A stretch of DNA of 64,000 nt from contig JBDVKF010000084.1 of the NCBI GenBank assembly GCA_039960995.1, positions 62,001 to 126,000 of the forward strand, read 5' to 3'. Both the position numbers and the translations under genes were made by a program. This document shows, in pieces, positions 61,539-64,000 of the stretch. The notes beneath the pieces were generated by a model that searched no databases, had not been told where the DNA came from, and saw only the letters and a list, made by a program, of their open reading frames with translations. Within the stretch, counting starts at the first letter, position 1, and every line of letters starts with the position of its first letter. This DNA comes from JABSSA01 sp039960995 (GTDB taxonomy: Bacteria; Pseudomonadota; Alphaproteobacteria; Rhodobacterales; Rhodobacteraceae).

Positions 61539-63965
61539 TTAATCATGCAAACCAAGGTCCTTGGCGGTCTTCCAGATCCGCCAGTGATCATGCGGCATGT
61601 TGGTATGCGTGTTGCCAAATGGGCGGAACGCATCCTGAACCGCATTCGAGAAACATGGCACGCCACCGACATGGGGACTTTCGCCGACTCCTTTTGCACC
61701 AATTGGGTGGTGCGGTGATGGCGTCACCGTAAAATCGGTCTCATAGTTTGGAACTTCCCATGCCGTTGGCAAGAAGAAGTCCATCAACGTAGCAGTCTTG
61801 ACGTTGCCCATGTCATCATAGGCAATCTCTTGACCCAACGCGACGGCCAAAGCCTCAGTCAAACCACCATGAACCTGTCCTTCGATGATCATCGGGTTGA
61901 TCCGTGTGCCACAGTCATCCAACGCATAGAAGCGACGGATATCGGTAACGCCCGTATCAACATCAATGTCCATCACACAGACATAAGCCCCGAACGGATA
62001 GGTCATGTTCGGCGGGTCATAATAGCTGACTGCCTCTAGGCCCGGTTCGATGCCAGGGATGGCCTGATTATAGGCTGCAAAGGCGATTTCCTTCATCGTT
62101 TTGAACCGCTCAGGCGCACCTTTGACCACGAAACGGTCCACGTCGAATTCGACATCGTTGTCGTGCACTTCCAACAAATAGGCCGCAATCATCTGCGCCT
62201 TGGCCCGGATTTTACGCCCCGCCATGGCCGTGGCCGCACCCGCAACTGGGGTGGAACGGGACCCATAAGTGCCCAGACCGTAAGGCGCCGTATCGGTGTC
62301 GCCTTCCTCAATGGTGATGCTGTCGGCGGACAGGCCGATCTCGGTCGCCAAAATCTGCGCGAATGTTGTTGCGTGACCCTGACCTTGGGAAATCGTGCCC
62401 AAGCGTGCAATCGCAGACCCTGTTGGGTGAATGCGGATTTCGCAACTGTCGAACATACCAAGTCCAAGGATGTCACAGTTTTTAACCGGTCCAGCGCCCA
62501 CGATCTCGGTAAAGAACGAAAGCCCTATTCCCATCAGAGTGCGCGTTTTGCCTGCTTTGAAATCCTCAACCCGCTGGGCCTGTTCAGCGCGCAACCCATC
62601 GTAATCAACCGTCTTCAACGCCTTGTCCCAAGCGGTGTGGTAGTCGCCGCTGTCGTATTCCCAGCCAAGCGCGGCGGTATACGGGAACTGCTCCTTCTTG
62701 ATAAAGTTAATCCGACGTAATTCGGCGGCATCCATATTCAACTTGATCGCCAGAACTTCGACCATGCGTTCGATGAAATACACAGCCTCAGTCACACGGA
62801 ATGAACACCGATAGCTCACACCACCTGGTGCCTTGTTGGTGTAAACACCATCCACCACCAGATAAGCGGTCGGGATGTCATAGGATCCCGTACAGATATT
62901 CATGAACCCAGCAGGGAATTTGGTTGGATCCGCACAGGCATCAAAGCCACCGTGGTCCGCTGTCACATGACAATGAAGGCCCGTGATCTTGCCGTCTTTG
63001 GTGGCCGAAATTTTTCCCTTCATCCAATAATCACGAGCGAATGCCGTGGTCATCAGATTGTCCATACGATCTTCGATCCACTTCACCGGTTTTCCGGTGA
63101 CGATGGATGCGACAACCGAACACACGTAACCGGGATAGGCCCCAACCTTGTTGCCGAACCCACCGCCGATGTCGGGTGAAATAACACGGATATTGTGTTC
63201 TTCGAGGCCCGAAATTAGGGACACGATGGTGCGGATGGCATGGGGCGCTTGGAACGTGCCCCACAACGTCAGCTTGCCATTGACCTTGTCCATCGATGCA
63301 ACACAGCCGCAGGTTTCCAAGGGGCATGGATGCGTGCGGTGATAATACATCTCTTCTTCGGCGACGACTTCGGCGTTCGCGATGACCTCTTCGGTTGGGT
63401 CTTTGTCACCCGCTTCCCACGTAAAGATGTGGTTGGGATGTTTGCGCGGCCCATGAGCGCCGGCTGTGGCTTTGCCGTTCTCGTCCACTGTGTCTTCGCG
63501 CAGAACGACATCTGATTGCAGGGATTTGAAGGGGTCTACAAGAACCTCAAGTTCGTCGTAGTCCACTTCGACCAATTCAATCCCGTCGGCCGCCGCATAA
63601 CGGTCTTCAGCGACCACGAAGGCAATCTCTTGGCCTTGGAACAGTACCTTGCCGTCAGCCAAAACCATCTGCTTGTCGCCAGCCAATGTTGGCATCCAAT
63701 GCAACCCAAGCGGTTCCAGATCGGCCGCAGTTAAGACAGCCAAGACACCGGGCACCTTTAGCGCTTCTTCGGTGTTGATGCTTTTGATACGGGCGTGTGC
63801 GTAAGGTGAACGCACGAAATCGCCAAACAGCATCCCGTCCAGTTTCAGGTCATCAACGTAGTTGCCTTTACCTTGTGTGAACCGCGCATCTTCGACCCGC
63901 TTGCGTGAACACCCCATTCCTTTGAGGTTGTCGACACGTTCGTCGCGACTGATTTCGTCCTTCAT
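61539..63965 (-). CDS. coxL: CoxL: form I aerobic CO dehydrogenase large subunit
   Basis: 808 residues, full length, with AAGGAGGCCGCAGA before the ATG. The form I active-site loop reads SYRCSFR at 384-390 with the copper-ligand Cys at 387; the usual form I sequence is AYRCSFR, so the first residue is changed. GGGFGNKVG (about 267-275) and the catalytic Glu in GAKGVGES (Glu 762) agree in position with the Oligotropha enzyme (Cys 388, Glu 763). It oxidises CO to CO2 as a supplementary energy source. The ATG overlaps the coxS stop (ATGA). Confidence 0.96.
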   Translation of the reverse strand: MKDEISRDERVDNLKGMGCSRKRVEDARFTQGKGNYVDDLKLDGMLFGDFVRSPYAHARIKSINTEEALKVPGVLAVLTAADLEPLGLHWMPTLAGDKQMVLADGKVLFQGQEIAFVVAEDRYAAADGIELVEVDYDELEVLVDPFKSLQSDVVLREDTVDENGKATAGAHGPRKHPNHIFTWEAGDKDPTEEVIANAEVVAEEEMYYHRTHPCPLETCGCVASMDKVNGKLTLWGTFQAPHAIRTIVSLISGLEEHNIRVISPDIGGGFGNKVGAYPGYVCSVVASIVTGKPVKWIEDRMDNLMTTAFARDYWMKGKISATKDGKITGLHCHVTADHGGFDACADPTKFPAGFMNICTGSYDIPTAYLVVDGVYTNKAPGGVSYRCSFRVTEAVYFIERMVEVLAIKLNMDAAELRRINFIKKEQFPYTAALGWEYDSGDYHTAWDKALKTVDYDGLRAEQAQRVEDFKAGKTRTLMGIGLSFFTEIVGAGPVKNCDILGLGMFDSCEIRIHPTGSAIARLGTISQGQGHATTFAQILATEIGLSADSITIEEGDTDTAPYGLGTYGSRSTPVAGAATAMAGRKIRAKAQMIAAYLLEVHDNDVEFDVDRFVVKGAPERFKTMKEIAFAAYNQAIPGIEPGLEAVSYYDPPNMTYPFGAYVCVMDIDVDTGVTDIRRFYALDDCGTRINPMIIEGQVHGGLTEALAVALGQEIAYDDMGNVKTATLMDFFLPTAWEVPNYETDFTVTPSPHHPIGAKGVGESPHVGGVPCFSNAVQDAFRPFGNTHTNMPHDHWRIWKTAKDLGLHD

Positions 63966-64000
63966 TCTGCGGCCTCCTTGGCTGCATTCATTTCAGTGGC
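63962..64000 (-). CDS. coxS: CoxS, C-terminal end only (partial, 5' part outside window)
   Basis: The last 12 codons of a gene that overlaps the coxL start by ATGA. The tail reads ATEMNAAKEAAE before TGA, an Ala/Glu-rich helix like those ending CoxS proteins. Identity as the 2Fe-2S subunit is inferred from the usual coxM-S-L order, since the cluster motifs lie outside the window. Confidence 0.6.
   Translation of the reverse strand, partial: ATEMNAAKEAAE

Overview
The window looks like a chromosomal segment of a marine alphaproteobacterium, most likely of the Rhodobacteraceae/Roseobacter group. The reasons are gene content (form I CO dehydrogenase operon, inositol operon with the IolC-DUF2090 fusion, compact phenylacetate cluster, Liv-type and Rbs-type ABC transporters), moderately high GC, and dense operons joined by ATGA/TGATG/TAATG overlaps. 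I support 59 protein genes, of which the first and last run off the window. I see no rRNA, tRNA, CRISPR array or intact insertion sequence. This assignment is inference from content, not from a search.

Bases 1-23506 (all minus strand) form one unusual metabolic locus. Read in the direction of transcription it holds: a Liv-type binding protein, an iron-ADH-like protein, an aldehyde dehydrogenase, an AraC regulator, LivH, LivM, LivG, a LivF-type ATPase fused to a Tm-1-like (UPF0261) domain, a PEP-hydrolase-like TIM barrel, a 1073-residue flotillin-like protein with a very long hendecad coiled coil, two START-like proteins, FAD and 2Fe-2S subunits, a molybdopterin subunit split into two genes, a MoxR ATPase plus VWA pair (CoxD/CoxE-like), and three hydrolases (amidohydrolase, metallo-beta-lactamase-fold lactonase-like, SMP-30). 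The natural reading is import of an unknown small carboxylated or heterocyclic compound, hydroxylation by a molybdenum enzyme, and ring or lactone opening. Several parts have no described role, and this is the best candidate for an undescribed system.

Bases 23900-29000 hold a small sugar module: a LacI regulator, a PfkB kinase, a D-lyxose isomerase-like cupin, a Gfo/Idh dehydrogenase and a class I aldolase, with a LacI-type operator candidate before the aldolase and a decayed epimerase-like fragment beside the regulator. Bases 29100-34354 hold a secreted or anchored esterase, an M20 hydrolase, an alanine/glycine:sodium symporter, a universal stress protein and an Lrp regulator.

Bases 34434-43863 are a phenylacetate cluster: paaZ facing paaI-paaK-paaR, then thiolase-paaABCDE. 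It lacks paaF, paaG and paaH, which must lie elsewhere if the pathway is complete. Then come an amidase and a true formylglycine-generating enzyme with no sulfatase in view.

Bases 46593-56670 are an inositol operon: TIM-barrel isomerase, Rbs-type ABC importer, SDR, IolG, IolC-DUF2090, IolB and an acetolactate-synthase-like enzyme, with a three-copy 15-bp motif upstream. After a non-coding stretch and one more SDR, the right end carries the form I CO dehydrogenase operon coxS(partial)-L-D-E-F-G. The window therefore holds two distinct molybdenum hydroxylase systems, each with its own MoxR/VWA pair.
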